In this document: piece by piece, positions 25,893-35,213 of the stretch
How the letters are laid out: every line of letters begins with the position of its first letter
How positions within the stretch are numbered: the first letter of the stretch is position 1
DNA from: Antarcticimicrobium sp040365005
GTDB taxonomy: Bacteria; Pseudomonadota; Alphaproteobacteria; Rhodobacterales; Rhodobacteraceae
Assembly (NCBI RefSeq): GCF_040365005.1
Contig: NZ_BAABWV010000002.1
Coordinates: 124,001 to 188,000 of the forward strand
Direction: 5' to 3'
DNA length: 64,000 bases
The notes under the pieces: generated by a model
What the model was told of the DNA's origin: nothing
Database searches by the model: none
The model's input: only the letters and a program-made list of their open reading frames with translations
Program-made: the position numbers and the translations under genes

Positions 25893-27083
25893 ATGAGCGA
25901 CGATCACCTCAAACGACGGATCGGGCTGGGGCTGCTGACCGCCTATGGCGTCGGCGTGATGATCGGCGCCGGCATCTATGTCCTGGTCGGCGCGGTGGCG
26001 GCCGATGCCGGGGTCTGGGCGCCGCTGTCCTTCCTGTTGGCGGGCCTCATCGCCGCGCCCACCGCGTTGAGCTATGCCGAGTTCTCGACCCGGCTGCCCG
26101 AGGCCGCGGGAGAGGCTGCCTTTGTCGGCCAGGGGCTGCGCAGCCAGGCGCTGGCGGTGCTGGTCGGGCTGGCAATCGTCGCCGCCGGTACGATCTCGGC
26201 CGGGGCGGTGCTGCGCGGCGGTGTCGGCTACCTGACCCAGGCGGTGGAGATCGACCCGGTGTTGGCCATCCTGTTGCTGGGGGCGGCGCTGACCCTGGTG
26301 GCGATGGTGGGCGTACTGGAAAGCCTGTCGCTGGCCGCGATCTTTACCGTGGTCGAGGTGGTCGGGCTGATCCTGGTGATCTGGGCCGGGACCACCGCCA
26401 CCCCGACGGCCGGTTTCACCGCGCCGCAGCCGATCGTGGTCTCCGGGGTGGGGGTAGCGGCGGTGCTGGCCTTCTTCGCCTTCATCGGTTTCGAGGATAT
26501 CGTCAACATGGCCGAAGAGGTCCGGCGGCCCGAACACACGATGCCGCGCGCGATCCTGCTGTCGCTGGCGATCACCTCGGTGATCTATGCGCTGGTCACC
26601 TTTGCCGCCGTGCGGGCGGTGCCGGTGGCGGACCTGTCGCAAAGCACCAGCCCGCTGGTCCTGGTGTGGCAGGCCACGCGCGGTGGCGATGGCGATTTCC
26701 TGTCCGGCATCGCGGTCTTCGCGGCGCTGAACGGGGTGCTGGCGCAGATCGTGATGGCCAGCCGGGTGCTGTTCGGGCTGGGCCGGCGGACCCGGGCGCT
26801 GGCGCTGTTCCACCATGCCAACCCGCGTCTGGGCACGCCGGTGGTCGCGACGCTGCTGATCGGGACGGCGGTGATCCTCTCCGCGATCTACGTGCCCTTC
26901 ACCGTCCTGGCCGAGCTGACCTCGGCGATCCTGCTGGCCGTCTTCGTGTTGGTGAACCTGGCGCTGATCCTGCAAAAGCGCCGCGCGCCGGCGGCGGCGT
27001 TCCGGGTGCCGATGGCGGTGCCGGTGCTGGGGATGGTGCTGTCCGCCGTTGCGCTTGCCATCGCCATCGCGGGGCAGTTTTGA
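25893..27083 (+). CDS. APC-superfamily amino acid permease-like protein
   Basis: A 396-residue polytopic membrane protein. The N-terminus RRIGLGLLTAYGVGVMIGAGIYVLVGAV carries the unwound-helix G-x-G-I-Y signature of APC transporters. Later come ALSYAEFSTRLPEAAGEA, AFFAFIGFEDIVNMAEEVRRP (family helix 6 region) and SRVLFGLGRRTRAL. About 11-12 helices are expected, slightly short for the family. It sits between murC and murB, is co-directional, and overlaps the next gene. Substrate is unknown; amino acid or amine uptake is the family role. Confidence 0.88.
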   Translation: MSDDHLKRRIGLGLLTAYGVGVMIGAGIYVLVGAVAADAGVWAPLSFLLAGLIAAPTALSYAEFSTRLPEAAGEAAFVGQGLRSQALAVLVGLAIVAAGTISAGAVLRGGVGYLTQAVEIDPVLAILLLGAALTLVAMVGVLESLSLAAIFTVVEVVGLILVIWAGTTATPTAGFTAPQPIVVSGVGVAAVLAFFAFIGFEDIVNMAEEVRRPEHTMPRAILLSLAITSVIYALVTFAAVRAVPVADLSQSTSPLVLVWQATRGGDGDFLSGIAVFAALNGVLAQIVMASRVLFGLGRRTRALALFHHANPRLGTPVVATLLIGTAVILSAIYVPFTVLAELTSAILLAVFVLVNLALILQKRRAPAAAFRVPMAVPVLGMVLSAVALAIAIAGQF

Positions 27084-27319
27084 GCCCGCCGGTCATCGCC
27101 GCCGCGCTCTGGGTGCTGGTCGCCACCGGTGTCGCCCTGTTGCCGATGCGTTTCCAATACATTCCCGGCGCGGCGCTGTTGCTGGTGGCGCCGGTGCTGC
27201 TGGTCTGGATCGGGGCGGTGCACGGGGTCTGGGTGGCGCTGGCCGCGACGCTGGCGGTGCTGTCGATGTTCCGCCGACCCTTGCGCGAGGTGTTGCGCCG
27301 GGCGCGGGGGCAAAAATGA
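27080..27319 (+). CDS. DUF2484-like small membrane protein (first of a tandem pair)
   Basis: A 79-residue, two-to-three-helix protein beginning SPPVIAAALWVLVATGVALL, with PMRFQYIPGAALLLVAPVLL and a basic tail FRRPLREVLRRAR. The only plausible start is TTG 27080, which overlaps the permease stop; its own stop overlaps the next ATG. Side-by-side reading with the next gene shows the same spacing of A-x-W-x-L-V-A, L-P-x-R, G-x-W and R-x-P, so the two look like diverged duplicates. Function is unknown. Confidence 0.75.
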   Translation: MSPPVIAAALWVLVATGVALLPMRFQYIPGAALLLVAPVLLVWIGAVHGVWVALAATLAVLSMFRRPLREVLRRARGQK

Positions 27320-27570
27320 CGCCGTCGCTGATCCTGGCCTGCGTCTGGCTGGTGGTGGCCAATCTCGCCGCCATGCTGCCCAGCCGCGACAACTACTGGC
27401 GGCGGGCCTATGGGCTGATCGCGCTGGGCCTGCCGTTGCTGGGCTACGTGATCTACCAGAACGGGCCGTGGATCGGGTTGCTGGTGCTGGGCGCGGCGAT
27501 GTCGGTGCTGCGCTGGCCGGTGATCTACCTGGTCCGCTGGCTGCGGCGGCGCTTGGGCGGCGGGGCATGA
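27316..27570 (+). CDS. DUF2484 family membrane protein
   Basis: An 84-residue inner-membrane protein: LILACVWLVVANLAAMLPSR, WRRAYGLIALGLPLLGYVIY, and a third hydrophobic stretch ending in LVRWLRRRLGG. DUF2484 proteins are found in Rhodobacterales between murC and murB, and have sometimes been mislabelled as MurC because of that position. It is coupled to the preceding gene by ATGA. No activity is known. Confidence 0.82.
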   Translation: MTPSLILACVWLVVANLAAMLPSRDNYWRRAYGLIALGLPLLGYVIYQNGPWIGLLVLGAAMSVLRWPVIYLVRWLRRRLGGGA

Positions 27571-27596
27571 ACGGCAGACCCCGGCACCGCTTTCCT

Positions 27597-27623
27597 TTCA
27601 CCAAAAATATCCCCGCCGGAGGC
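27597..27623. repeat. Dispersed intergenic repeat, copy 1
   Basis: The stretch from TTCACCAAAAATATCC through CCCGCCGGAGGC is nearly the same as the sequence at 43308-43332. Both lie directly after a coding region and can fold as CTCC/GGAG-type short stems next to an A/T block. The rest of the 165-bp gap before murB shows nothing else. Confidence 0.5.
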
Positions 27624-27735
27624 TCCGACCCCTCCCGCCGCGCAAGGGGCCGAAAACGGCGGCGCGGCGCAGGATTTTCACCGATCACCGGCGCGGTGGC
27701 TTGTTCCGGCGCGTCCACGGCGCTAGCAGAGGCGC

Positions 27736-28677
27736 ATGGACTATGACCTTCCCCCGGTGCGCGGGCGACTGACCCGGCACAAACCGCTGTCCGAGCTGAC
27801 CTGGTTGCGCGTCGGCGGCCCGGCCGATGTGCTGTTCCAGCCCGCCGACATCGAGGACCTAGCGGCGTTCCTGGCCGCGCTGGAACCGGATGTGCCGGTC
27901 TTCCCGATGGGCGTGGGGTCAAACCTGATCGTGCGCGACGGCGGGCTCCGGGCGGTGGTGATCCGGCTGGGGCGCGGCTTTAACGGGATTTCCCCCGACG
28001 GCACCCGGGTGACGGCGGGGGCGGCGGCGCTCGATGCCCATGTGGCGAAACGGGCGGCCGAGGCCGGCGTCGACCTGAGCTTCCTGCGCACAATCCCCGG
28101 CTCCATCGGCGGCGCGGTGCGGATGAACGCGGGCTGCTACGGTTCCTACCTGGCCGATGTCCTTGTCTCGGCCCGCGCGGTGACGCGGCGTGGCGAGGTC
28201 GTTACGCTCACGCCGCACGATCTGAACTTCCGCTATCGCCAAAGCGATCTGCCCGAGGGGATGGTGATTGTCGAGGCCACGCTCAAAGGTCCGGCGGGCG
28301 ATCCCGAGGTGCTGCTGGCCCGGATGGAAGACCAGATCCGCAAGCGCGACGAAAGCCAGCCGACGAAGGACCGCAGCGCGGGCTCGACCTTCCGCAACCC
28401 GGCGGGGTTCTCCAGCACCGGGCGCGCCGATGACGTGCACGACCTCAAGGCCTGGAAGGTGATCGAGGATGCCGGGATGCGCGGCGCCCGCCTCGGCGGC
28501 GCCCAGATGAGCGAGAAACACGCCAATTTCCTGATCAACGCCGGGGGGGCGACGGCGGCCGATTTGGAGGGGCTGGGCGAAGCGGTGCGAAAAAAGGTTT
28601 ACCAGAGCAGCGGCATAACGCTAGAATGGGAAATCATGCGGGTCGGCGAAGCAGAAGGCGAACCACCTGCGGAATAA
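27736..28677 (+). CDS. murB: UDP-N-acetylenolpyruvoylglucosamine reductase MurB
   Basis: A 313-residue FAD enzyme reducing the enolpyruvyl group to give UDP-MurNAc. The FAD-binding segments FPMGVGSNLIVRDGGLRAV and RTIPGSIGGAVRMNAGCYG are clear. The catalytic serine lies in RSAGSTFRNPAG and the catalytic glutamate in the C-terminal GITLEWEIMRVGE. SEKHANFLINAGGATAADL supports the type-II-like alphaproteobacterial form. Normal length. Confidence 0.96.
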   Translation: MDYDLPPVRGRLTRHKPLSELTWLRVGGPADVLFQPADIEDLAAFLAALEPDVPVFPMGVGSNLIVRDGGLRAVVIRLGRGFNGISPDGTRVTAGAAALDAHVAKRAAEAGVDLSFLRTIPGSIGGAVRMNAGCYGSYLADVLVSARAVTRRGEVVTLTPHDLNFRYRQSDLPEGMVIVEATLKGPAGDPEVLLARMEDQIRKRDESQPTKDRSAGSTFRNPAGFSSTGRADDVHDLKAWKVIEDAGMRGARLGGAQMSEKHANFLINAGGATAADLEGLGEAVRKKVYQSSGITLEWEIMRVGEAEGEPPAE

Positions 28678-28771
28678 CACCCCGACCGCGACACCCCACA
28701 GGCACAACAAGGGGGCGCGGAAACCGGGAACAAACACGGGCCGCAAAGGTCCGGGGACATTGAGGCACAAC

Positions 28772-29692
28772 GTGGGTCACGCGAGCGGAAAGACCCCCTG
28801 TGTTGCGGTATTGATGGGTGGCCCCTCGGCGGAACGCGAGGTGTCACTGTCCAGCGGGCGCGAATGCGCCGCCGCGCTGCGGGGCGAAGGATATGAGGTG
28901 GTCGAGCTGGATGCCGGCCCGGACCTCTGCGAACGATTGCGCGAAATCTCACCCGATGTCGTCTTCAACGCGCTGCATGGCCGCTGGGGCGAGGATGGCT
29001 GCGTGCAGGGCATGCTGGAATGGCTGCGCATCCCCTATACCCATTCGGGGGTTCTCGCCTCGGCGCTGGCGATGGACAAGGCCCGCAGCAAGGAGGTGTT
29101 CCGCACCGCCGGCCTGCCCGTGGTCGAGAGCCTGATCGTCGACAAGTCGCAGGTCGAGGCCGGTCACGTGATGGCGCCGCCTTATGTGGTCAAACCCAAC
29201 AACGAAGGCTCCTCGGTCGGAATCTACATCGTGCAGGAGGGGGCCAATACCCCGCCGCGGATGGCCGAGAGCATGCCGGCCCAGGTGATGGTTGAACAAT
29301 ATGTGCCCGGTCGCGAACTGACCACCTCGGTGGTCGGCGATCGCGCGGCGACGGTGACCGACATCATCACCAACGGCTGGTATGACTACGACGCCAAGTA
29401 CAAGCCCGGCGGCTCGCGCCACGAGATCCCGGCCAAGATCCCGCAGGAGATCTTCGACCTCTGCCTCGATTACGCCCTGCGCGCCCACCGGGCGCTCGGC
29501 TGTCGCGGGGTCAGCCGCACCGATTACCGCTGGGACGAGTCAAAGGGCGCCGAGGGGCTTGTCCTGCTGGAGGTCAACACCCAGCCCGGCATGACGCCGA
29601 CCTCGCTGGTGCCCGAACATGCCGGCGTGATGGGTATGACATTCGGCCAGCTCTGCGCCTGGATGGTGGAGGATGCCTCGTGCAACAGGTGA
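28772..29692 (+). CDS. ddl: D-alanine-D-alanine ligase Ddl
   Basis: A 306-residue ATP-grasp ligase. It has N-terminal VAVLMGGPSAEREVSLSSGR, NALHGRWGEDGCVQGMLEW, PYVVKPNNEGSSVGIYIV and the metal-binding LLEVNTQPGMTPTSLVPEHA. GTG 28772 is preferred: a GAGG ribosome-binding site (28762-28765) lies six bases upstream. An in-frame TTG at 28760 would add four residues. It provides D-Ala-D-Ala for MurF. Its 3' end overlaps ftsQ by 13 bp. Confidence 0.94.
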   Translation: MGHASGKTPCVAVLMGGPSAEREVSLSSGRECAAALRGEGYEVVELDAGPDLCERLREISPDVVFNALHGRWGEDGCVQGMLEWLRIPYTHSGVLASALAMDKARSKEVFRTAGLPVVESLIVDKSQVEAGHVMAPPYVVKPNNEGSSVGIYIVQEGANTPPRMAESMPAQVMVEQYVPGRELTTSVVGDRAATVTDIITNGWYDYDAKYKPGGSRHEIPAKIPQEIFDLCLDYALRAHRALGCRGVSRTDYRWDESKGAEGLVLLEVNTQPGMTPTSLVPEHAGVMGMTFGQLCAWMVEDASCNR

Positions 29693-30564
29693 TCCGCTCC
29701 CGCGCGCAGACCCGTCCCGATCCTGCGCCCTCGCGCCTGAACTACCGGGTGCAGCGCTGGTTGCTGACGCCGGGCATCCGGCTCGGGTTGCGGATCGGCG
29801 TGCCGTTCTGCCTGTGTTTCGCGCTCGGCTCGGCCTTCATGGCCGACCAGGCCCGGCGCGATGCCCTGGCGGTGTTCCTGTCGGACCTGCGCGCCTCGAT
29901 CCAGGAGCGGCCCGAGTTCATGGTCGGGCTGATGGCGATCGACGGGGCCGGGCCCAATCTCTCGGAGGATATCCGCGAGGCGGTGGCGCTGGATTTCCCG
30001 GTCAGCTCCTTCGACCTCGACCTCGAACAGATCCGTGACCGGATCATCGGGCTCGACCCGGTCAAGGCGGCCAGCGTTCGCATCCGACCCGGTGGCATCC
30101 TTCAGGTCGACGTGGTCGAACGCCAGCCGGCGGTGATCTGGCGCAGCCGCGCCGGGCTGTCGATGCTGGACGAAAGCGGCATTCATGTGGACCAGCTGGC
30201 AGGGCGCACTACCCGGCCCGATCTGCCGCTGATCGCCGGCCAGGGCGCCGACCGCGCGGTCGGCGAGGCGCTGGCGCTGATCGCCGCGGCACGGCCGCTG
30301 GCCGACCGGCTGCGCGGGCTGGTGCGGGTGGGCGAACGTCGCTGGGACGTGGTCCTGGATCGTGGCCAGCGCATCCTGCTGCCGCCGGACCGACCGGTGC
30401 GCGCGCTGGAGCGGGTGCTCGCGCTGGACGAGGTGCGCGAGTTGCTGGATCGCGACGTGACGGTGGTCGACATGCGACTTCGGGCGCGACCGACGGTGCG
30501 GATGACCGGCGACGCGGTCGAGGACTGGTGGAAAATAAGAAGAATAAACGGATACGGGCAGTAG
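29680..30564 (+). CDS. ftsQ: Cell division protein FtsQ
   Basis: A 294-residue bitopic protein. It has a cytoplasmic basic tail, one membrane helix at about 36-52 (IGVPFCLCFALGSAFMA), then the periplasmic POTRA domain, with SSFDLDLEQIRDRIIGLDPV and VRIRPGGILQVDVVERQP, and the beta domain. GTG 29680 has a GGAGG ribosome-binding site inside the end of ddl. FtsQ binds FtsL/FtsB and recruits the late divisome. Confidence 0.94.
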   Translation: MQQVIRSRAQTRPDPAPSRLNYRVQRWLLTPGIRLGLRIGVPFCLCFALGSAFMADQARRDALAVFLSDLRASIQERPEFMVGLMAIDGAGPNLSEDIREAVALDFPVSSFDLDLEQIRDRIIGLDPVKAASVRIRPGGILQVDVVERQPAVIWRSRAGLSMLDESGIHVDQLAGRTTRPDLPLIAGQGADRAVGEALALIAAARPLADRLRGLVRVGERRWDVVLDRGQRILLPPDRPVRALERVLALDEVRELLDRDVTVVDMRLRARPTVRMTGDAVEDWWKIRRINGYGQ

Positions 30565-30567
30565 CAC

Positions 30568-31902
30568 ATGACGGACCTATATCAATCCCAACGCGCGATG
30601 CGGCAGATGCGCCGCCAGGCAATGCAGCGTGGCGTGATCGCGATCCTCGATGTCGGCAGTTCCAAGACCGCCTGCCTGATCCTGCGGTTTGATGGCACCG
30701 CCAAGCTGAGCGAGGACAACTCCATCGGCTCGCTGGCGGGGCAGAGCGGGTTTCGCGTGGTGGGCGCGGCGACGACCCGATCGCGCGGGGTGCAGTTCGG
30801 CGAGATTACCGCGATGCAGGAGACCGAGCGCGCCATTCGCACCGCCCTGCAGGCGGCGCAGAAAATGGCCGAGATCCGCGTCGATCACGTGATCGCCTGT
30901 TTCTCGGGGGCCAATCCGCGCTCTTACGGGCTGGACGCGACGGTGGAGCTCGAGGGGCAGGTGGTGACCGAGTCCGAGATCGCCCGGGTGCTGTCTGCCT
31001 GCGAGGTGCCCGAATATGGCGCCGGCCGCGAGGTTCTGCATGCCCAGCCGGTGAACTTCGCGCTCGACAACCGCTCGGGCCTGATCGACCCGCGCGGGCA
31101 GCTGGGGCACAACCTGGCCGTCGACATGCATATGCTGACGGTGGATGCGCCGGCGATCCAGAACCTGGTCCATTGCATCAAGCGCTGCGACCTGGAACTG
31201 GCGGGGATCGCCAGTTCGGCCTATGCCTCGGGCATCTCGGCCTTGGTCGAGGACGAACAGGAACTGGGCGCCGCCTGCATCGACATGGGCGGCGGCAGCA
31301 CCAGTATCTCGATCTTTCTGAAGAAACACATGATCTATGCCGATTGCGTGCGCATGGGCGGCGATCATATCACCGGCGACATTTCCATGGGCCTCGGCGT
31401 GCCGATGGCGAACGCGGAACGGATCAAGACTTTTTGCGGCGGGGTGCATGCCACCGGCGCCGACGATCGCGACATGATCGACATCGGCGGCGATACCGGT
31501 GACTGGGAGCATGACCGCCGCACCGTCTCGCGCGCCGAGCTGATCGGCATCATGCGCCCCCGCGTCGAGGAGATCCTCGAAGAGGTGCGTGCGCGGCTCG
31601 ATGCGGCCGGGTTCGATCACCTGCCAAGCCAGCAGATCGTGCTGACCGGCGGGTCGAGCCAGATCATGGGGCTGGACGGGCTGGCCAGCCGCATCCTCGG
31701 TCACCAGGTGCGCCTGGGCCGTCCCTTGCGGGTGCATGGGCTGCCGCAGTCGGCCACCGGTCCCGGCTTTGCCGGCGCGGTGGGGTTGGCGCTTTTCGCT
31801 GCGCATCCGCAGGACGAATGGTGGGATTTCGAAGTGCCGGTGGACCGCTATCCGGCGCGCTCGCTGCAGCGCGCGGTCAAGTGGTTCCGCGACAACTGGT
31901 AA
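30568..31902 (+). CDS. ftsA: Cell division protein FtsA
   Basis: A 444-residue actin-fold ATPase tethering FtsZ to the membrane. It shows phosphate-1 AILDVGSSKTACLILRF, the SHS2-containing region, phosphate-2 ACIDMGGGSTSISIFL, and the adenosine loop IVLTGGSSQIMGLDGLA. The C-terminal LQRAVKWFRDNW is the amphipathic membrane-targeting helix. It follows ftsQ by 3 bp and is separated from ftsZ by a 388-bp regulatory gap. Confidence 0.96.
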   Translation: MTDLYQSQRAMRQMRRQAMQRGVIAILDVGSSKTACLILRFDGTAKLSEDNSIGSLAGQSGFRVVGAATTRSRGVQFGEITAMQETERAIRTALQAAQKMAEIRVDHVIACFSGANPRSYGLDATVELEGQVVTESEIARVLSACEVPEYGAGREVLHAQPVNFALDNRSGLIDPRGQLGHNLAVDMHMLTVDAPAIQNLVHCIKRCDLELAGIASSAYASGISALVEDEQELGAACIDMGGGSTSISIFLKKHMIYADCVRMGGDHITGDISMGLGVPMANAERIKTFCGGVHATGADDRDMIDIGGDTGDWEHDRRTVSRAELIGIMRPRVEEILEEVRARLDAAGFDHLPSQQIVLTGGSSQIMGLDGLASRILGHQVRLGRPLRVHGLPQSATGPGFAGAVGLALFAAHPQDEWWDFEVPVDRYPARSLQRAVKWFRDNW

Positions 31903-32290
31903 GAGGGCAGGGCGCAGGAGCCGGGCGCTTTGGGCTGGCCCGCGCGCTCATCGCATGCTAGGGTTGTGACAAGCCGCACGGATGAGAGGCGGTCGGGAGG
32001 GTCGAGCAGGGACCCCGCGAATTTGAACGGACGGACCGCGCACCGCGCGCGATCCTGACACGTGCGCCGGATCAGCGCCGGGGCCCTATTGTTGCGCGTA
32101 TCTCTGCACGCAACATCTGGGGGCTTTGGCAAGATACCGCCGGCGTTCGCAATTTTTTTGCCATATTTTGTGTGAATCACTTGTTTTCTTGGTGACCTCG
32201 TACGGTTCTCCCGCTATTGTTCCATACAGGCAGACCCGCCCGACAGAGGCGGTGGCGTGACGTAAACGATTGTGAACAGGCGGACAGAGC
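31903..32290 (+). promoter_or_regulatory. ftsA-ftsZ intergenic region, probable ftsZ promoter region
   Basis: The 388 bp hold no gene. The right half turns AT-rich (32140-32200, with a T7 run), as expected for an own promoter of ftsZ. A GAATC site at 32174-32178 fits the GANTC methylation sequence of CcrM, which affects ftsZ transcription in Caulobacter; one such site is not more than chance would give. An inverted pair TTGTTGCGCG/CACGCAACA (about 32092-32115) could be an operator or an attenuator. Confidence 0.5.
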
Positions 32291-33955
32291 ATGACATTGA
32301 ACCTTTCGATGCCCGGACAGGACGAACTGAAACCGCGGATCACCGTTTTCGGCGTCGGCGGCGCGGGCGGCAATGCCGTCAACAACATGATCGAAAAGGC
32401 GCTCACCGGCGTTGAATTCGTCGTCGCCAACACCGATGCGCAGGCGCTTCAGCAAAGCCAGGCGCAAAACCGGATCCAGCTTGGTATCAAGGTGACCGAG
32501 GGGCTTGGCGCGGGGGCACGCGCCACCGTCGGGGCCGCCGCCGCCGAAGAGAGCATCGAACAGATCGTCGATCACTTGGCCGGGTCGCACATGTGCTTCA
32601 TCACCGGAGGCATGGGGGGCGGTACCGGCACCGGCGCCGCACCGATCATCGCCCAGGCCGCACGTGAACTGGGTGTTCTGACCGTGGGCGTGGTGACCAA
32701 GCCGTTCCAGTTTGAGGGCGTCAAGCGGATGCGCCAGGCCGAGGACGGGGTAGAGGCCCTGCAAAAGGTCGTCGACACGCTGATCATCATTCCGAACCAG
32801 AACCTGTTCCGGCTCGCCAACGAAAAGACCACCTTCACCGAGGCGTTCTCGCTGGCCGACAACGTGCTGTACCAGGGCGTCAAGGGGATTTCCGATCTGA
32901 TGGTGCGTCCCGGCCTGATCAACCTCGATTTCGCCGACGTCCGTTCGGTGATGGACGAGATGGGCAAGGCGATGATGGGCACCGGCGAGGGCGAGGGCGA
33001 AGAGCGCGCCATCCAGGCCGCCGAAAAGGCCATCGCCAACCCGCTGCTGGATGAAATCAGCCTCAAGGGCGCCAAGGGCGTGCTGATCAACATCACCGGC
33101 AGCCACGACCTGACCCTGTTCGAGCTGGACGAGGCCGCCAACCGGATCCGCGAAGAGGTGGACCCGGAGGCCAACATCATCGTCGGCTCGACCCTCGATA
33201 CCGACATGGAAGGCAAGATGCGCGTCAGCGTCGTGGCCACCGGCATCGACGCCACCGAGGTGCACAGCGACATTCCGGTCGCGCGCCGCCCGCTGTCGCA
33301 ACCGCTGAAACAGAAGGTCTCGGCCGAGGAAGAACGTCCGCAGGCACCTCTGGAACTGGAAACGCCGATCGCCGCCGAAACCCAGGTGGAAGAACCCGTG
33401 CAGGCGATGGAGCCCGCTGCCGCCGAGCCGGCGCAGGAACCCAGCCTGTTCGAGGGGATCGAAGAGACCGCACCGCAAGAGGTCGCGCATCACGACAGCG
33501 GCGACATGCACGCGGAACAGACTGTCGCACAGCAGGACGATGGCCTGCCGCCGCCGGCCTATCGCCCGCAAGAGCCGGTGTTCGAGCCGCGCGCCGCGAT
33601 CCACGAAGACGAGAACGAGAATTTCGTCGCGCCCAAGGCGCCCGCACCCGGAACGCCTTCGCCGGAAGCGCTGGCGCGGTTGCATGCCGCCGCCCGCAAC
33701 GCGCCCCGCACCCCGCAGCAGGGGACCGCGCCGCAACAGCAACCGGCCCCGGAAAAAGGGCGCTTCGGCTTCAACCGCCTGATCGACCGGATGACCGGCC
33801 ATGCCGGCGACACGCCTTCGGGCGGCGCCCAACCGGCGGCCCGCCAACAGCCACCGATGCAGCGCCCTGACACCGCCGCCCAGCCTGCGGCCGAGGCGGA
33901 CCCGGATCAGGAACGGATCGAGATTCCCGCCTTTCTGCGGCGTCAGGCGAACTGA
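32291..33955 (+). CDS. ftsZ: Cell division GTPase FtsZ
   Basis: A 554-residue tubulin homologue forming the Z ring. The GTPase core (about 1-320) has ITVFGVGGAGGNAVNNMI, the tubulin signature GGMGGGTGTGAAPIIA and the T7-loop region NLDFADVRSVM. A long acidic, Pro/Gln/Glu-rich disordered linker (about 335-540) follows, ending in the conserved C-terminal peptide ERIEIPAFLRRQAN that docks FtsA. The linker makes it about 170 residues longer than enterobacterial FtsZ, a known alphaproteobacterial trait. Confidence 0.97.
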   Translation: MTLNLSMPGQDELKPRITVFGVGGAGGNAVNNMIEKALTGVEFVVANTDAQALQQSQAQNRIQLGIKVTEGLGAGARATVGAAAAEESIEQIVDHLAGSHMCFITGGMGGGTGTGAAPIIAQAARELGVLTVGVVTKPFQFEGVKRMRQAEDGVEALQKVVDTLIIIPNQNLFRLANEKTTFTEAFSLADNVLYQGVKGISDLMVRPGLINLDFADVRSVMDEMGKAMMGTGEGEGEERAIQAAEKAIANPLLDEISLKGAKGVLINITGSHDLTLFELDEAANRIREEVDPEANIIVGSTLDTDMEGKMRVSVVATGIDATEVHSDIPVARRPLSQPLKQKVSAEEERPQAPLELETPIAAETQVEEPVQAMEPAAAEPAQEPSLFEGIEETAPQEVAHHDSGDMHAEQTVAQQDDGLPPPAYRPQEPVFEPRAAIHEDENENFVAPKAPAPGTPSPEALARLHAAARNAPRTPQQGTAPQQQPAPEKGRFGFNRLIDRMTGHAGDTPSGGAQPAARQQPPMQRPDTAAQPAAEADPDQERIEIPAFLRRQAN

Positions 33956-33976
33956 CCGCGGACACAGTTATGCGAC

Positions 33977-34010
33977 GAAAGACCGCCTTTACGGCGGTCT
34001 TTTTTGTTTT
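33977..34010 (+). terminator. Rho-independent terminator after ftsZ
   Basis: AAAGACCGCC (33978-33987) pairs with GGCGGTCTTT (33993-34002) across a short loop and is followed by a T-rich run (TTTTTGTTTT). It ends the dcw transcript, so lpxC needs its own promoter. Confidence 0.9.
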
Positions 34011-34166
34011 GAATCAATGATTTGAAACGGGGTCGGCGGGGTTCTGCCGGATTGTTTCAGTGATGTTTCATTCAGTTACAAAGATTGAGTTGAGCCAAGG
34101 CGGGTGGAACTTTACTTGATGGGCACCGGTATCGCGGATTGCCGGAGCCACGCTGAGAGGCCGCTT

Positions 34167-35087
34167 TTGCAACATACGCTGAGAACGCCAGTCACCTTTA
34201 CCGGAGTCGGCCTGCATTCGGGCAAGCCGGTCAAAATGACCATCCGCCCGGCTGCTGCCGGTCACGGCATCTGGTTCAAGCGGGTGGATATCGCCCTCGG
34301 CGATACGATGATCCCTGCACTCTACCACGCCGCCGAACAGACCCCGCTCTGCACCCGGCTGGTCAACGGGGCCGGTGTTTCCGTCTCGACGGTCGAACAT
34401 GTCATGGCGGCGCTGGCCGGTTGCGGCGTGCACAACGCCCTGATCGAGATCGACAACCCTGAGGTTCCGATCCTTGACGGCTCTTCTGCCCCCTTCGTGC
34501 GCGGCATCATGGCGCGTGGTGTGCGCGCTCAGATCGCCCCGATCCTCGCCTACGAGGTCCTGCGCCCGGTGACGGTCGAACGCGGTGAGGCCCGCGCCAC
34601 GCTGACCCCGGCCGACCGGCTGACCATAGAATTCCACATCGACTTTGCCGATGCCGCCATCGGCCGCCAGAGCAAGCGGCTCGACATGGGCAACGGCGCC
34701 TTTGCGCGCGAACTTTGCGACAGCCGCACCTTTTGTCGGCACGAGGACGTCGAGCGCATGCGCGAGGCCGGCCTCGGCCTTGGCGGCACGCTGAACAATG
34801 CCGTCGTCGTCGATGGCGACACCATCCTGACGCCGGGCGGGCTGCGCCACCCCGACGAGGCGGTGCGCCACAAGATGCTGGATGCGTTGGGCGACCTCGC
34901 GCTGGCCGGTGGGCCGTTGCTGGGACACTACGTGGGCGAGCGTGCCGGTCATACCGTGACCAACGCCCTGCTGCGCGAACTCTTTGCCACACCCGATGCC
35001 GTGCGCCCGGTTTTGTGCGACCAAGGCATCTCTGCCCGGCTGCCGGGCAAGGGGTTGGCGCTGCGCGAGATCCCCCAGGTCGCCTGA
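34167..35087 (+). CDS. lpxC: UDP-3-O-acyl-N-acetylglucosamine deacetylase LpxC
   Basis: A 306-residue zinc deacetylase, first committed step of lipid A synthesis. It has TFTGVGLHSGKPV, the zinc histidine in VSTVEHVMAALAGCGVHNA, DGSSAPFVRG, the RHKMLDALGDLALAGGPLLGH block with zinc and catalytic residues, and HTVTNALL. TTG 34167 is preferred because GAGAGG lies six bases upstream and the resulting MQHTLRTPVTF start matches typical LpxC. In-frame GTG 34104 and ATG 34119 would add about 20 unmatched residues. Confidence 0.94.
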   Translation: MQHTLRTPVTFTGVGLHSGKPVKMTIRPAAAGHGIWFKRVDIALGDTMIPALYHAAEQTPLCTRLVNGAGVSVSTVEHVMAALAGCGVHNALIEIDNPEVPILDGSSAPFVRGIMARGVRAQIAPILAYEVLRPVTVERGEARATLTPADRLTIEFHIDFADAAIGRQSKRLDMGNGAFARELCDSRTFCRHEDVERMREAGLGLGGTLNNAVVVDGDTILTPGGLRHPDEAVRHKMLDALGDLALAGGPLLGHYVGERAGHTVTNALLRELFATPDAVRPVLCDQGISARLPGKGLALREIPQVA

Positions 35088-35213
35088 GCACGGACCCTGC
35101 CGCAAGGGCCTTTTGCCGGCGGCGTTTTAAGGCGTTTTGCACCGGAAATTATTGTGCTAGACCGATGCCCAAACGGGCGGAACGCCCGGAAAGTACTATG
35201 AGGATTGGCAAGC

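Noticed and set aside
32174..32178. GANTC methylation site as proof of CcrM control of ftsZ
   Set aside because: One GANTC in 388 bp is about what chance gives at this base composition, so it is noted only as compatible.
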